Origin: Portunus trituberculatus
Taxonomy: Eukaryota; Arthropoda; Malacostraca; Decapoda; Portunidae
NCBI RefSeq assembly: GCF_017591435.1
Contig: NC_059303.1
Location: forward strand, 18,411,709 to 18,475,708
Direction of reading: 5' to 3'
DNA length: 64,000 bases
Below, piece after piece: positions 39,149-62,304 of the stretch. A model generated the notes under the pieces. The model was not told where the DNA came from. It saw only the letters and a program-made list of their open reading frames with translations, and made no database searches. The translations under genes and the position numbers were made by a program. Within the stretch, counting starts at the first letter, position 1. Each line of letters begins with the position of its first letter.

Positions 39149-39379
39149 AAGGGATTAAGACATTATACGATTTAGAATCAGGGAAAGGAAAGAAAATGAG
39201 TCGTTACTAATTGTTTTGACAGACGGAGATACCTCGAGAGATGAAGGAAGGTGAGTTTAAGAGATAGATATATTCATCCACTTTGACTAATTTCTCACCA
39301 GTATTGCCATGGTAACTCCACTTAATGGGGTTGGAAGGCTTGTCGGTGGTAGCGGAACTGTCGGTGGTTGTAGTGCTGT
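35861..39379 (-). CDS. Alpha-carbonic anhydrase (six exons; 5' and 3' ends missing)
   Basis: Zinc enzyme interconverting CO2 and bicarbonate. Minus-strand exons with consistent phase: 39379-39299, 38896-38732, 37553-37412, 36641-36469, 36212-36052, 35950-35861, giving about 270 residues. A Ser/Thr-rich stretch leads into WSYHGNTGPEYWSSTYPL and CIGERQSPIDF. The proton-shuttle His is in NNGHS, the zinc ligands in AHIHWG and AELHLVH, and the catalytic Thr in GSLTTPP. So all key residues are present and it is probably active, not a carbonic-anhydrase-related protein. The Ser/Thr linker before the domain suggests a secreted or membrane form. I found no signal-peptide exon up to 42.5 kb. Start, stop and anchor are therefore unknown. 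Confidence 0.94.
37180..37372 (-). mobile_element. MITE with ctgaaacgcttc ends (copy 1, in carbonic anhydrase intron)
   Basis: The left end is ctctgaaacacttctgcacc; the right end ggtgagagagcaaagtgttt reads, reverse-complemented, like the left end of the copies at 41336 and 55288. The interior shares gttaa-acaacaaaaaacac with them. Confidence 0.6.
37664..37941 (-). mobile_element. tRNA-derived SINE, copy A
   Basis: The minus strand begins with a tRNA-like head: A box gcgtagtggttagcacgct, loop ctcacaa (anticodon position CAC) and B box gggttcgagtcc. The body follows, with ttcacctagcagt and ccgaacatcggtctatgagc. It lies between carbonic anhydrase exons and sits head to tail with copy B. Confidence 0.88.
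37952..38237 (-). mobile_element. tRNA-derived SINE, copy B
   Basis: The minus strand has A box tagctcagtggttagagcgc, an anticodon arm ctggc-ttcacaa-gccag and B box ggggttcgattcccc. The body runs to ctgcagcagatcaaacagtg. The head folds like a tRNA with anticodon CAC (valine), but the attached body and repetition mark it as a SINE rather than a tRNA gene. It is bordered by (GT)n (38240-38271). Confidence 0.9.
39090..39145. repeat. (AC)n microsatellite
   Basis: About 56 bp of AC in the carbonic anhydrase intron. A CA-TC compound tract follows at 39428-39484. Confidence 0.95.
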
Positions 39380-39446
39380 CTGAAGAAAATTGTCATTATT
39401 TTGGCTACATACTGGAAAAAAGGAACTACACACACACACACACACA

Positions 39447-39487
<41 letters not shown>

Positions 39488-40262
39488 CCAGACACCACCC
39501 TTAAAAAGGAAGAAAAGAAAATGAGAAAGATAAAAGATCATGAAGAAATATAAAAATATACAAACAAACAGAGAAATAAAGATTAATAAACAGATATGAT
39601 TATAAAAAATCCTAAACAAAATAACGATCCAAAGTCCACTTAAATAAAACACAAATGTACTTAAACAGATTAATCGTTTCATCTAAACTGCTATAAATGT
39701 TTCTCCGCAAGCTTAAAAAAAGGGGGAAAAAAAACACAATGAAAACTAAAGAATACGAAGGAAAATGAAAAAGAAAACGAAAAATAAATGAAGCTGAGGG
39801 TACAACTTAGTAACATTCCAACAACAACCCAAAAACAACTCAGTCAATACTCGTCAATCGTACCCAAGAGAAAAACCCAAAATAATATCATAACAATTTC
39901 TCTTTGTCTGATTATGAGCTGACATCATGAGAGGGGTAGGCAATCGTATGCACGTGTGTCTGTCACGACTATTGTTGAGTCACGACAGGTGTTACGGCAC
40001 GCATATTAGGGATTGACACCTGCTCGTTCCTGCTCCCGTGTGGCCCCCGCCTCACCTGCTGTAGGGAATGGAAGGCGACAAAATATTCATAACATACAAG
40101 TTCGAGAAAATAAAGGAAGCTGTAAACATCGGTGAGGTCTCAACGTAGCCCTGCAGTTCTGACAATACACGACAAGACACGAAGTACATAAACATCACTA
40201 GATTTTAAACATAAGAGCAAAACAATAAGAAAAAGAAGAAAAAATTATTAGTTGAAATAGAA

Positions 40263-40264
<2 letters not shown>

Positions 40265-40301
<37 letters not shown>
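40265..40301. repeat. (TC)n microsatellite
   Basis: A pure CT tract in the 5' region of the carbonic anhydrase gene. No supported exon lies in 39380-42600. Confidence 0.9.
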
Positions 40302-40304
<3 letters not shown>

Positions 40305-40711
40305 GACGGGTTTGTGGGGCTCCTGGAAAAATGCAGCCTGGAAACTGGAAAACTAGAAACGTTGTGGTGACGGTGTCGGTGAAAATGGTGTCTGGATCCA
40401 CAGCCACGCATAGCAAAATATCAGCCTGGCAGGACCCGTGGAGGCTGAACACGAGGGGCTGTCAGGGAGATTTCAAGACATTGAGTAGTATTGGGGATGC
40501 AGGATGGCAAATGTTATACGAAGATGATTATATACAGAGCAAGGAAGTCTAAACAGCAACAGACTGAAATCCTTACTACCGAGGCTGTTTGGATAACTAT
40601 TTCATTCTACTGGTGAGTGAGACATGATAGCACAGGAGATGGTGGAGGATGAGGAGAAGGAGGAGGAGGACAGAGGAAGAAGAAGAACAAGAAAAACAGC
40701 AATATCAATAC

Positions 40712-40811
40712 TGATAATAATGATGATGATGACGATGGTGATGATGATGATGATGACGATAAGGATGATGATGATGATAGTAATGATGATGATGATGATG
40801 ATGATGATAAA

Positions 40812-40854
<43 letters not shown>

Positions 40855-40880
40855 TTTGTAATAAAAATAATGATAATAAT
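40712..40880. repeat. (GAT)n-(AAT)n trinucleotide tract
   Basis: gatgat and gatgac units change to aataat units over about 170 bp. The long Met/Ile and Ile/Tyr/His frames in this stretch are artefacts. Confidence 0.92.
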
Positions 40881-41335
40881 AATGATGATAGTTATGAAAA
40901 AAAAATAAAAAGGACAAGAAACAAAAGAAAACAAGCAAATACAAAAAGGAACATGAAGAATATGAAGATGATAACGCTGATAAGAAAATGATAAAAAAAA
41001 AACATAAGCTGTTAGAACCAAAGTTATGAAAAGGGACAACAAAGAATCAACTTAAACAAAGACTGCCACGTGTTGGTCTCGCAACTTCTCTTCTTGGCTT
41101 CTTGCCATACCGCGGGAGTCGGACATGTGCCACGTCTCTCAGTTCCTCTTCACTCTTCACAAGCTTCTCTGTCTAATCGCTTCCTCTCAGAATTGTCGCC
41201 GGCTACAGAGCAGCAACTGCATAACATGAGCAAACATTTAGACAGGTTTCTCCTAACGCCGTTTCCGTGGAGTGAGGGCCGGACTGGCGCAGTACACCAG
41301 TCTCCTCCAGGTGTTTCTGTCCCTTGCATCTTCCG

Positions 41336-41556
41336 ACTCTGAAACGCTTCGCTCTCTCACCAATCACCACGACTGCCTTCAAAGGCCATACATGTAAATT
41401 AATAGCCAAGTTGTCAGGGATGTTTCTCCTGATTCTAATGTAGTAGTCTCGTTAATCTGTTGCTATAACCACAAAAACACGCTCAAAATCCCGTATAACT
41501 TCAACTAGAGCCTTATGAAAGTAGTGGAGGTGCGGCGCAGAAGCGTTTCAAAATAT
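41336..41556 (+). mobile_element. MITE with ctgaaacgcttc ends (copy 2)
   Basis: It runs from ctctgaaacgcttcgctctc to gcagaagcgtttcaaaatat, which are inverted repeats of about 14 bp. The interior contains ttcaaaggcc, gttaatctgttgctataacc and acaaaaacac, shared with the copy at 55288. Confidence 0.75.
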
Positions 41557-41899
41557 GGTCATCAGCTCAGTGATTGTTCCGAGATGACACCTTGGGACCG
41601 TCAGCAGTGGTGTGACGCCGCTGACGCGTCTGTTTGGCGCTTGGCAGCTGTACTGCGAAGCACACTGAAGTCTTACAGAGGCTCTGGCCACAGCGTCACC
41701 TTCCCTTCCTGGTTGCGTGCACTGTTATCCGTCAGCTGTGTGATACTGCGCAGGTGTCAAAGAATGGGACTCAATCAGGTATCGGTGCACTATCTAGTTC
41801 GCCACAGTGGAAAGAAAGAGTACATCGCCATATTGGTTCTTGTTAACTGCTTTGTATGATCTCAAATGCTGGTGGAGCGCGCACTCCAATATACTGTAT

Positions 41900-42009
<110 letters not shown>

Positions 42010-42595
42010 GTTTTTCTCCCCCTATGCATGTCTAAATTGGCTTGTTTGAGTTGCACTAAAATAAGGACGTTGGTGTCGTTGACTCCTTTGCGTGTACTGT
42101 GACTGAAAACTAATGGAGACACGTCAGCAGCACCTTCCAGGCTGCCACAGCCAGCAGCGGGCGGGTGTGCAGGCCTACTATCAGCGACTGAAAATCCGTT
42201 TATTTTGTTTGTTTACTCTTACTTTGCACAGCACACGGCCATGCATCATTCAGATGGTAGCAACATCAAAGTTTATCGTCTGCAGCAAACATGAGCACGT
42301 GCGAGCTCAGCAGCAAAGTAGCACGTGGCGATGCTTCACAGTGGTAATTTTGGGCCATTGACCTGAGCTAGCGAGTTGCGACTCACAATCTGACAGACTG
42401 GCTGTCGGAAGATGACGTGTCCTGTCTGGTCGTGTTACACAAAGCTAGCATGTTTTGCACTATTATCCAAAGGCCCCGAGGTACCTCTTAGCGATGGAAG
42501 CTTGTATTAAGAAAAGTTCCCAAAATAATTTTGTCATAAGACGAAAGATTGCGTGGAAAATCATAGGAAAGCCAAGTATTATTTAATTATATACT

Positions 42596-42921
42596 TTAGT
42601 TCAGGCTTGGTTTGGTGGTGGTCAGAGGCAACATAGACAGTTGCCTCGGACCCCGAGCTGGTGGGGGGACCCGAGGGACGGTTGATATTGCATTTTAGCA
42701 TATTTAAAATTTTGTACATTTCGGTTATGTTTTTTTTTCTGTCATTCATATAGTGTGAGTAAAGTTTGCATTGAGTTTGTTATCATTTATTTTATAAGTT
42801 AATTCTTTATAAAATATTTATTTATTGATCCATTGTCCTGAACTTCATTTATCATCATTTTGGGCTGGGGCCCCACATGGTCATTCTTGCCTAGGGCCCC
42901 AGGGGTCTGGAAACGCCCCTG
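42596..42921. mobile_element. Probable dispersed element with ggggccc-type inverted ends
   Basis: The left part has gttgcctcggaccccgagct; the right part, reverse-complemented, has gaccccttgg-like and ccctaggcaagaatgacc motifs ending caggggcgtttcc. The caggggcg terminus is typical of hAT elements, but no target duplication is evident. Confidence 0.4.
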
Positions 42922-42999
42922 GTGGTGGTGGTGAGTGGGCTGATGGGACGAGTGGTGGGGGAGGAGGATGTCTACCGTAGATAAAGCACTAAATTCAGT

Positions 43000-45900
43000 A
43001 CGGTAATAAACAGCAGATTTACTCAGAATTCAGGATCATCTATTTCTATCTGTACAGTAGAAGACATTATTTCCAAGTAGCCTCACGTAAAGTATATTAG
43101 GTTTCTTTTTTGTATCAACACACAAGCACTTATTTGTAATTCATAGAGAGTAGAGTCGCCCTGAGTCGACGAACATCATTTAAGACATGGGAACAAAATA
43201 TAGGCCGCCTAGTTAAGCAATAACCTTTACATCATTTGATGCTAGTTAAAGGTACACACTGTTCATCATATGGTGCACAGTATGTTGCAGTTTACAGGTT
43301 AAGTGATACCTACAGGAGGAAATTAGTCAGAAGGCATCCCAGTACACACCACTGATACATATTCCCTGGTACTACAAGGGTGCAATCTTTCAAGAGAAGT
43401 TACTGAAGTTCCTACAGCCTGAGGTGTGGCTCGCAGTTGATCAAATAAACAAAATCCCCAACTGAAAATACCTTGCAGCAAAGTCTTCATTTACTCGTCC
43501 TCATTTTTTTTTCTCGTCACTAACCACCTCTTTAGTGTAAACACTGTGTCGGTCATACTCCTCTCACTGTTTGCCATTCTTCCCCTGTTACCAAGACACA
43601 TTGGGTTTCTACTTTCCTTCCACATCCCAGCAGGCTCACAGGGGCAGTAACATCCAGTGCAGAGAATAGGGTAAAGAATAAATGCAAAAGATTTTTCTCT
43701 TCATGTTCCCTCTTACTTTTCAAGACATTACATTATTGCTTCTCATAACAGCAGAGCAAGAAACAACTACAAAATCTTTGTTAATCATCCTCACAACAGT
43801 GGGATACAACAAACTTAATAAGAACATTCAGTTTCATCCTGCAAAATCACTGCAATCATCTGCTTCTAAATTTCTTACAAAAAGCTTGTGACCTCACATT
43901 TTTTTAAAGGACTCAAAAGAACTAAACAATACTTTGGGTTGCCTGACTAGAAGGAGTAATTCTGCCAACATAATCCAGCTGAAAATAAGAAGATACCTCA
44001 TCAGAAATTAGCAACCTCCTTACATTCATTCACTTCTTTGAGTAAGTATTATTCCTTACTATATTATGAAAATAAGAGAGAACAGGGATCATGTGGTGGA
44101 GCTCATGGGCAGAAAGGTGAGAGCGTGGCACTTAGAAGGCCAGATCCCTCACTCTTGATTGGCACTTCACCAAACTCATGGCATCAGTGGCATGCCACAC
44201 ACCAAACCTTCCACAGGAACACTCACTTGGGGCAAGTTCTGTAACATGGCCAAGTTTTCAGTCTGGTCGGTCCATTTCTGGAAAGACGATGTTTGATCGC
44301 TTTTTTTTCTTGGGTGGCCACAACGTACTTTGACACACATGCCACGAGGCTTCATTTCCTGCTGACTGAGCCCAGGGGACACACAAGCACGGGACATGAT
44401 CACCAGAGCCCCTGCTTCTGTACGAGCAACTCTGCATGAATTCAAGATGAACTGAGCACCTCTCTGAAGGCGAGAGTAACTGCACCAGCTCCTCAGGGTA
44501 GTTTGAAGGGCTTCAGACACTATCTTTGTACCCTAACATAGCTCAAGGATTCCATACATTCAGCAACAGTAGTGGCCAAAAATGCTGGCTTAATTGGCTA
44601 TCTTAAAGAGGGCATGAAGAAGACAGTGCATGAATACCCTTAGTACAAATGGCAGCGCACTAAACAAGGCTGCATATCGTCTGAAATGAAGAGAACCAAA
44701 GTGGTTCATTCTTCTGTGGTAAATCTCCCTGGCCAGGAGCCAAGGAGACACCACACACTCATTCATACACTCTCTCATTCTTACTTATGCTCACATACTC
44801 CTAGATAAATATTCTGAGGAGCAATAAATGTATGCATTTTGATAATAAACGTAACCACACACAAAATATATAAATTTTTTCATAAACAAAGAAGCCTCCA
44901 TATTGATATTTTCTGGTCTATTTTCCATGACGTGAATATCGTCACAACACATCACATAACACAAAACCAATTGAATTGATTTGTTTCTCCAATACATTTT
45001 ACACTTGATGACTGGATGTACTGGCCACAGTGAAGGGTCTTCAGAAGAAAGTGTAGGCAGATTGTACTACAAAGGCCAATTGAAGGTGTAATTAACTGCC
45101 TGTTTACTTATAAAACATTCAAGGGAAGTTTCTAAGTATGCTTAGACAATACTTAATAGCAGATCCAATAGAGACTCAGCACAGCTCAGCAAGGTCGCCT
45201 CAGTGGGACAAAGCTGATCTTGGCCTCTCGGTACACTAGAAAATCTCGTGAATTGCCTTCCGCTTACATATAAAAAATTGGAAGTCTTCTGTCTGACGTG
45301 ACCAGAGCACACGGTGCACCGAGAGGCCGGGGAGCAGCAGGCGCCCTTGGTGAGGCGGCCACAGTGACCGGCGCCGACCTGGCAATTTCACAAAATTTTG
45401 CATCAAACCTTGAGGTAAGCTAACAGTAAAGTGAGCAGAATATTGGTGTGAAGGATGCATCATCTCACTTTACTAAACTGTTACCATACACACGCACCAA
45501 AAAATCAAAAAAGAAAAAGTAGTAGTTAATGTAAAAATAAAAGTGTAGCTACAGTGTGCTGCATACTGACGAAAGCTTGGTCAGTACATTTATATAAGAT
45601 TCATATATATAATGATTATACATAAGGAGAAAGAATTACGGGGACATTTTTAAGAATTAACGGCACCATATCATATGGCAGACTGAGCAAAAAATATTTT
45701 TTAAAAGCATTCCAGAAATATAAGAAAACGATACTTGAAATAAATCATCATTGTAAACATGATTATTTAATATGGGAAATAACTATGAGTGACTCAGATG
45801 TTAAGCTTAAGGTACACTACCAAACACATTAATAAATCTGAAAATATATTAACAAACAAAATCATTCCACTGATGACTTCCATTAAGGCTGCATTTTGAT

Positions 45901-46080
45901 TCTGCAGCTTTATATAATGTAAAGAAAAGACTCAAGTAAAAATCTATAACTCCTTCTATTGTGGCAAGGAGATTGCTTCTTCAGGCTATTCAGTGTGACA
46001 ATTTAGTCTTGCCTTCATGTGTTGGTGCTGCAATGTTTGATCTCTTACAGCCATGTGGTGCAGTGGAGCCTCCAGGGGCA
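43000..46080. other. Between the carbonic anhydrase and CCCH genes; no gene supported
   Basis: Mostly A/T-rich. A 114-codon minus frame (44520-44176) has no family resemblance. A GC-rich island at about 45290-45395 stands out. An ATTAAA on the minus strand (45771-45766) could be the CCCH gene's poly(A) signal, which would make part of this its 3'UTR. Confidence 0.45.
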
Positions 46081-46082
46081 TA

Positions 46083-46228
46083 AGAAGAGGAGGGAGGGAG
46101 GGAAGGGAGGGAGGGAGGGAGAGGAGGGAGGGGGAGGGAGGGAGGGAGGGAGGGAAAGGAAAGGAAAGGAAAGGAAAGGAAAGGGAAGGGAAGGGAAGAG
46201 AAAGGGAAAGGGAAAGGGAGGAGGATGG
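46083..46228. repeat. Polypurine (GGGA/GGAAA)n tract
   Basis: About 145 bp of almost pure purine grades from ggga to aagga to aaaggg units. It lies about 330 bp past the CCCH gene's stop, probably in its 3'UTR. Confidence 0.9.
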
Positions 46229-46561
46229 TGGAAAGGTGGAGAAATATACCCTGAATAACAGCTACCTTGGAAAATTAGGAACTCCATGCCATGCTTCATC
46301 TTGGGAAGGTCTGGTTCAGCAAGGTTAGGTGCTGCTACACTAACTTCCCACAGCTTGCTTCTCCTTGTTCACTGGCCACTTTTCAAGCCATTTTTCTTCA
46401 AAGAAACATTAGAAAGTTCTTGAGCAGTATGGCCCCATCTGGGCAGCAGCATTGACCTGAGGCAGAGACAAGGTGAGAGTGCCAAGGTGCTGCCCATTTG
46501 CCCCGACACACCGCTGTGATGCAGACACCCCTGGGGGCGGGGAAAACCACGCCACACGCTG

Positions 46562-57348
<10,787 letters not shown>

Positions 57349-57800
57349 CTTCAGGTCGTGATCACGATTGAGGGTTTCGGGAAGGTGACTGCGAAAGCAG
57401 CAAGGCGTGTGGGGAAGAGTGCAAAGGCAAAGGAAGATGATATGTGAGGGATGAACAAAGGATGATAAAGCTAAGGAGGTAATGAACAAAACTTTAACTG
57501 AGCAAAAAAAAGAAGAGACTGTTGATGTATTACAAGAGTGACATAGTGTATCACTGGGATGACTTCTCAATCTAGAGCCTCACAATGCTGGCTCTAGACG
57601 AGAGGTATCCTGGAGGTTAGGGTGACTGGAGCGAGAGAGATGCTCCACGCTGGGATGGTCCACCACTCTCGAGCAGCACTGGGACGCTGCTACAGTAAAC
57701 ACAGCACGACCCTGTTAGGCGATGCTGGCCGAGAGAGGCATCAGAGAGTGGAGCTGTGTGACTGACTGACAGGAAGGACTACTCGTTTCTTTCGTTTCCG

Positions 57801-58406
57801 GTAAGCAAATATCTTCCCGGAGTGGTGCTAAGTAAGTAGTGTGGTAGCAGGAACCCTTAACCTCTGGTACTGGCTAAATAACACTGCTCAGAATGCAAAT
57901 AAACCAACAGTGAATGGGAGAAGTGGCAGGAGAGATGGTGAATGTGGTGGAGGTGGTAATGGATGTAGTGGTGGTAGTAGTGGTAGTAGTGGTGGTGGTG
58001 GTGGTGGGAGTGAACTAGTGGGAGAGTGAGTTAGGGGGGTGTGTGGGGTGTGGGAGAGGAGGGTTCAGGCCGATGTCATGGTGGTGATTACTGTGGGCGG
58101 CGGCGGCGACGGCGGAGGCACTGGGGGCACGGCGAGAGCTGCTGGGGGGGGCGGGGACCTCGGGCGCTCACCTCACCGCCTCCACACATCTTGCCTGGAA
58201 CAGTGAACGACAAGTTAAGACAGCCACTGCAACACCACCAATTCTAATTCTATTCACCCTTAAAAAAATAAAGTAACTCAGCATATATTGTCTTAAAAAG
58301 GAAAGGAAATACAAAGAGATAAAAGCAACTACGTATAGATTTTTACATCCTTTAACATACCAACTTGCCGCCATCTCTCTTAGGAAATGGAGCAATACAG
58401 AGACAG
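57801..58406. other. GC-rich region with (GGT)n; no gene supported
   Basis: gtggtagtagtggtggt-type repeats (57940-58020) and a GC-rich ggcggcggcgacggcgg stretch (58095-58170) suggest an unmethylated or promoter-proximal region. A tiny minus-strand exon-like piece (58193-58173, atgtgtggaggcggtgag before gtgagc) could be an alternative 5' exon but does not join in frame to exon 57388. Confidence 0.35.
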
Positions 58407-58808
58407 CAATGCACATGGTAGGGTAAGGAGACTAGGAATGCACATGGTAAGGTAGGATGAGGCTAGGAATGCACATGGTAAGGTAGGATGAGGCTAGGAG
58501 TGCACATGGTAGGGTAAGGAGAGACTAGGAATGCACATGGTAAGGCAAAAAGTGGCTATGAATGCACATGATAAAGTAAGGAGAGGCTAAGAATAAAATA
58601 AGGAGTGGCTAGGAATGCACATGGTAGAGTAACGAGAGGCTAAGAATAAAGTAAGTAGTGGCTAGGAATGTACATGGTAAGGTAGGATGAGGCTATAAAT
58701 GTACATGGTAAGGTAAGTAAAGGCTAAGAATGCACATGGTAAAGTAAGGAGAGGCTAGGAATAAAGTAAGTAGTGGCTAGGAATGCACATGGTAAGATAG
58801 GAAGAGGC
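58407..58808. repeat. About 31-37-bp minisatellite, about 12 units
   Basis: Units read aggaatgcacatggtaaggt followed by aggatgaggct or aaggagaggct. They repeat from 58407 to 58808, with some units shortened to gaataaagtaagtagtggct. A further partial copy is near 58930. Confidence 0.92.
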
Positions 58809-59099
58809 TATTTTGAGATGAGGAAGGATGAGAAAGGACATTTGAAGGAGTGTACAAAGAAATATCCCTTAATAGATATAATAATCTTCCTCTTAGAAAC
58901 ATGATAAGGAGGAACTTTGAGGCAGAAAGGTGCATGGTAAGGTAAGGAGGAGAGTCAATTTTGAGGTGAGGGAGGAGGAGCAAAACAGCTATGTGGCAGT
59001 CAGCTGAGAGCTCAATAAGGCCAAGGTCTCCAGTGTTCCTTGCGTGTCGGGAGAATGAAAGGTACACACTAATCTGAAGCAATTAATTTCACTCTTAAC

Positions 59100-59440
59100 T
59101 ATCTTCACACACATTTGGTTCCTCATTATGTAATATCAAGTGTGGGAATTGTATTAATTTTTGGGGGGTCCGAAGCACACACCACTCCTCTCCACAGTCA
59201 AATATGATAATAAATGATATTATTATTCACTCTCAATAATATTCACACATGTTTAGTCCCTCATTGTGTAAGATTAAGCAAGACATTCTTAATCTAGGGA
59301 AATCTGAAGTGTGCAGTTTCTCTACTTCCCTTGATGCCAAAGTAACATAACTCAATCTCACCTAAATTTACACAAGTTTAGTCCCTCGCTGTGTAAGATT
59401 AAAGATGACACTCTTACTTTATGGAGGCAAGACACATACA
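59100..59440. repeat. About 130-bp degenerate tandem repeat, three copies
   Basis: cacacatktttagtccctca followed by ttgtgtaagattaa recurs near 59108, 59245 and 59370. It is non-coding. Confidence 0.65.
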
Positions 59441-59585
59441 CTACACTTTACACTGCAATACCAGCACTCAATCTCTCCAGCACAGAGGCTGAGGACATAA
59501 ACAAAGGTATCTGTCGTATCGCTTGACTTTCCACAAAACAGATCCAACACCTACAATGATAGATGACTTGGAGAGATGTGAGAGA

Positions 59586-59589
<4 letters not shown>

Positions 59590-59667
<78 letters not shown>
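59590..59667. repeat. (GA)n microsatellite
   Basis: A GA tract of about 77 bp followed by a short CA tract. Confidence 0.95.
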
Positions 59668-59669
<2 letters not shown>

Positions 59670-59859
59670 ACGCACACACATGGCAACAAGGTCAGGAGGT
59701 GGCGCAGTGCCAAGCAAAGGCCGTCTTGCTCCTCTCCCCCTAGTGCCACAAAGCCAGCCAACATGCAACAACACACAACTCTGCAGTGACACAACTTCCT
59801 GCTCTGCCCTGCCCTGCCCAAAGTGAACTGGGCCACAAAGGTTATGTCAGTGTATCCCT

Positions 59860-60640
59860 TGCCATTCTGTGAGTTGTGTTATGTACAAAACTGCACAATT
59901 AGAAGGTTCATTTGTGTTTCTTTAGGTTCTGTGAGTGGGAGAAAGTTAAATGTAAGTAAGGCTGTACAATTAAAAGATACCTCTGTGTTTCTCTGTTCTT
60001 CTGTCTTGTGTAGAGTTGAACATTAGCCTGCATAATTAAAGGATAGGTCTGTGTTTGTCTGCCATGTTTTGTATCGCCATAATATTTACAATAGCTCATA
60101 ACTTTCCATTTCACTTTCCTGGTCTTTGTTTACATCAGCCGTGGCTTTTAATGGATGGGATGGACTCATGTTTTGCAAAGCTGTCTCAATATTTACAGAC
60201 ATATATAACTTTTACACTAAATGAGACTTAGCTATTTCACTCCAGCATTTAAATTCACAAGATTGTTTTCCCTGGTCTCTGTTTTAAGTCCTACAGTGGC
60301 TATGGTTCCTGTAACTTGAAGCAGACTCATGTTTTGTACTGCCATGTCAATATCTTAAGTCATATACGGCAACCTTTGAATTGAATAATGGCCTCTTCAT
60401 TTCAGCTCAATATTTAAATGCACATCACCACTTTTCTTGGTCTTTAAGTATTATTCAATTCTCATATTCATACTCAACAGGAAAGACAGTATTTAGTTTA
60501 TTTACAGCCATACACATACAACTTTTCAACTGAATATGACTTTTCCAATTCATTCCAGTGTTTGAACTTAGATAATCACCTTTTCCTTTGTCTTTACTTC
60601 AAGTTTTACATCTTTAATTTCTACTTGATAGGGGGAGAGG
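59860..60640. repeat. Degenerate tandem repeats, no gene
   Basis: Roughly 60-bp units with gtacaattaaaagatacctc and tgtgtttctctg (59880-60070) are followed by roughly 150-bp units. The latter share aatattta-aca, atttcactcc and cctggtctttgtttacatc-like blocks (60085-60620). Confidence 0.6.
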
Positions 60641-61069
60641 TTTTTATCAATTCACTTCCATATTTTTGACTCATACACCACTTTCCCTTCTATCCTCATC
60701 TACTGTTTATATCACCGGAGTAACTGGTCACCTTGTCCTCCTTCACCTCCTTCCTCTGGTCTTCTTCCTTACATCAATTCACCTTTCAAATTTTTTTTCT
60801 TCCCCTTTCCTGTTACAAATATAGGACTAGAACACTACTCTGCGCTCTCTCTCTCTCTCTCTCTCTCTGGTCCAGAAATGACAGATGTATGATTATGATA
60901 CTTCCTGTTGCAATTATAAAGATCACAACCCATTTTTTTTCCTATTTCTTCCCTCCCTTTTTTTCTTTTTTTCTTGCCAGTCCTAGGTATGGCAAAGATT
61001 TCCAGTTAAGAGAGAAGCTTTCAAAGTTTCAAAGTAAGGAACAAAAAAGAAAAGAAAAGGATGGTAAAT

Positions 61070-61265
<196 letters not shown>

Positions 61266-61469
61266 GGGGGGGATGGGAGGTGAAAGCAAAGTGTCACGCA
61301 TACAACCTTGTGTTCACTGACATTCAAGGCACAAGGCTGACCCAGACCGTTCCTCTTAAGACTCCTATTTCTGGGGCAGCTTTGGAAACATTCAGGAGTG
61401 GACACAGAAATAGGCACTCCCACTGCTGCCCAACACTTCCTTCCTGCCTGCCCTACACTCCTTCACACA

Positions 61470-61780
61470 CATATACATAGAGATCCACACTGTTACCTGA
61501 TGCTTCCTTCCTACCTGCCTGCTCCTTCACACACCAAACACAGCCATACATGACATATACATACAGATCCATACTATACTAAGCTGCTTGACTCTTCCTT
61601 TTCTACCTACCCTACCCTTCTTCATACACCCAACACCCTTAGACTTAACATATACATACAGATTTACCTATGTTCTATACTATGCTGCCTCACTCTTCCT
61701 TTTCTACCTACTCTATGCTTCTTCATAAACCCAACACTCATACGTCTACATACATATAAATCTACCTTAGCTCTATATTA
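61470..61780. repeat. About 95-bp tandem repeat, three to four copies
   Basis: catatacatacagatyyayc and actcttccttttctacctac recur at about 61470, 61555, 61650 and 61745 with moderate divergence. Confidence 0.75.
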
Positions 61781-62029
61781 TGTTAGGTTAGGTTAGTTTT
61801 GTCAAGTCCTAAGACCTCAGATACACTTATGCAATTGGTAATACATATATCCTTCTCTACATTCCATATTAACGTGTACTGACTGCTGATGAGTGATTTG
61901 TTCTTAATTCTAGTGGGTATTTTATCTTAAGTGTTCTGTACCTTGTCTCCGCCTCCTAAATAGACTCAAGACTCACACACACCCATACAGAATCTGCCAA
62001 CATATACAGACCTATATGCTTTTTTAATG

Positions 62030-62100
62030 TAAAGGGAAATCTGGCCAAGGGCAACAAAAATAACTAAAAAAAAAAAGGCCCACTTAGATGCCAGTTCTCG
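62030..62100 (-). mobile_element. Fragment of LINE 3'-tail family (antisense)
   Basis: The reverse complement gives ctggcatctaagtgggcctt and gttgcccttggccagatttc, the same motifs as in the copies at 15172 and 17670. Confidence 0.65.
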
Positions 62101-62109
62101 TAGCAAACT

Positions 62110-62304
62110 TTAATCCCTTCAGTACCACGACGAGTTTTCATATTGGTGATTTTATAGATTCAGAAACTTATATGGGGATTAAAATAGTGAAGACTCTGGC
62201 CATTTATCTTCTGACCTCCATAAACCCTTCCTAGTGTAAATAAAACCGTCTAATCAAACCTAAAAATCATGATCAAAATGTGTTCCAGTATTGAAGGGAG
62301 TTAA
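62110..62304. mobile_element. TTAA MITE, intact-length copy
   Basis: Bounded by TTAA (62110-62113 and 62301-62304). Ends are tcccttcagtacc and ccagtattgaagggag. The interior (cagaaacttatatggggatt, cctccataaacccttcctag) matches the copies at 15411 and 21085. Confidence 0.88.

Noticed and set aside
40198..40452. Candidate signal-peptide exon for the carbonic anhydrase (minus frame starting MFSLHGSCQ)
   Set aside because: It is not hydrophobic in the right place, runs into a GA microsatellite, and lacks a phase-compatible donor before exon 39379.
44176..44520. 114-codon minus-strand frame between the carbonic anhydrase and CCCH genes
   Set aside because: No recognisable motif, neighbouring exon or codon signal; likely chance, possibly in the CCCH 3'UTR.
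46083..46228. Telomere-like or G-quadruplex gene regulatory element
   Set aside because: The units are ggga/ggaaa, not a telomeric repeat; a purine microsatellite is the simpler explanation.
58173..58193. First coding exon of the CCCH gene (MCGGGE)
   Set aside because: Joining it to exon 57388 gives an early stop, so at most it would be an untranslated or alternative exon.
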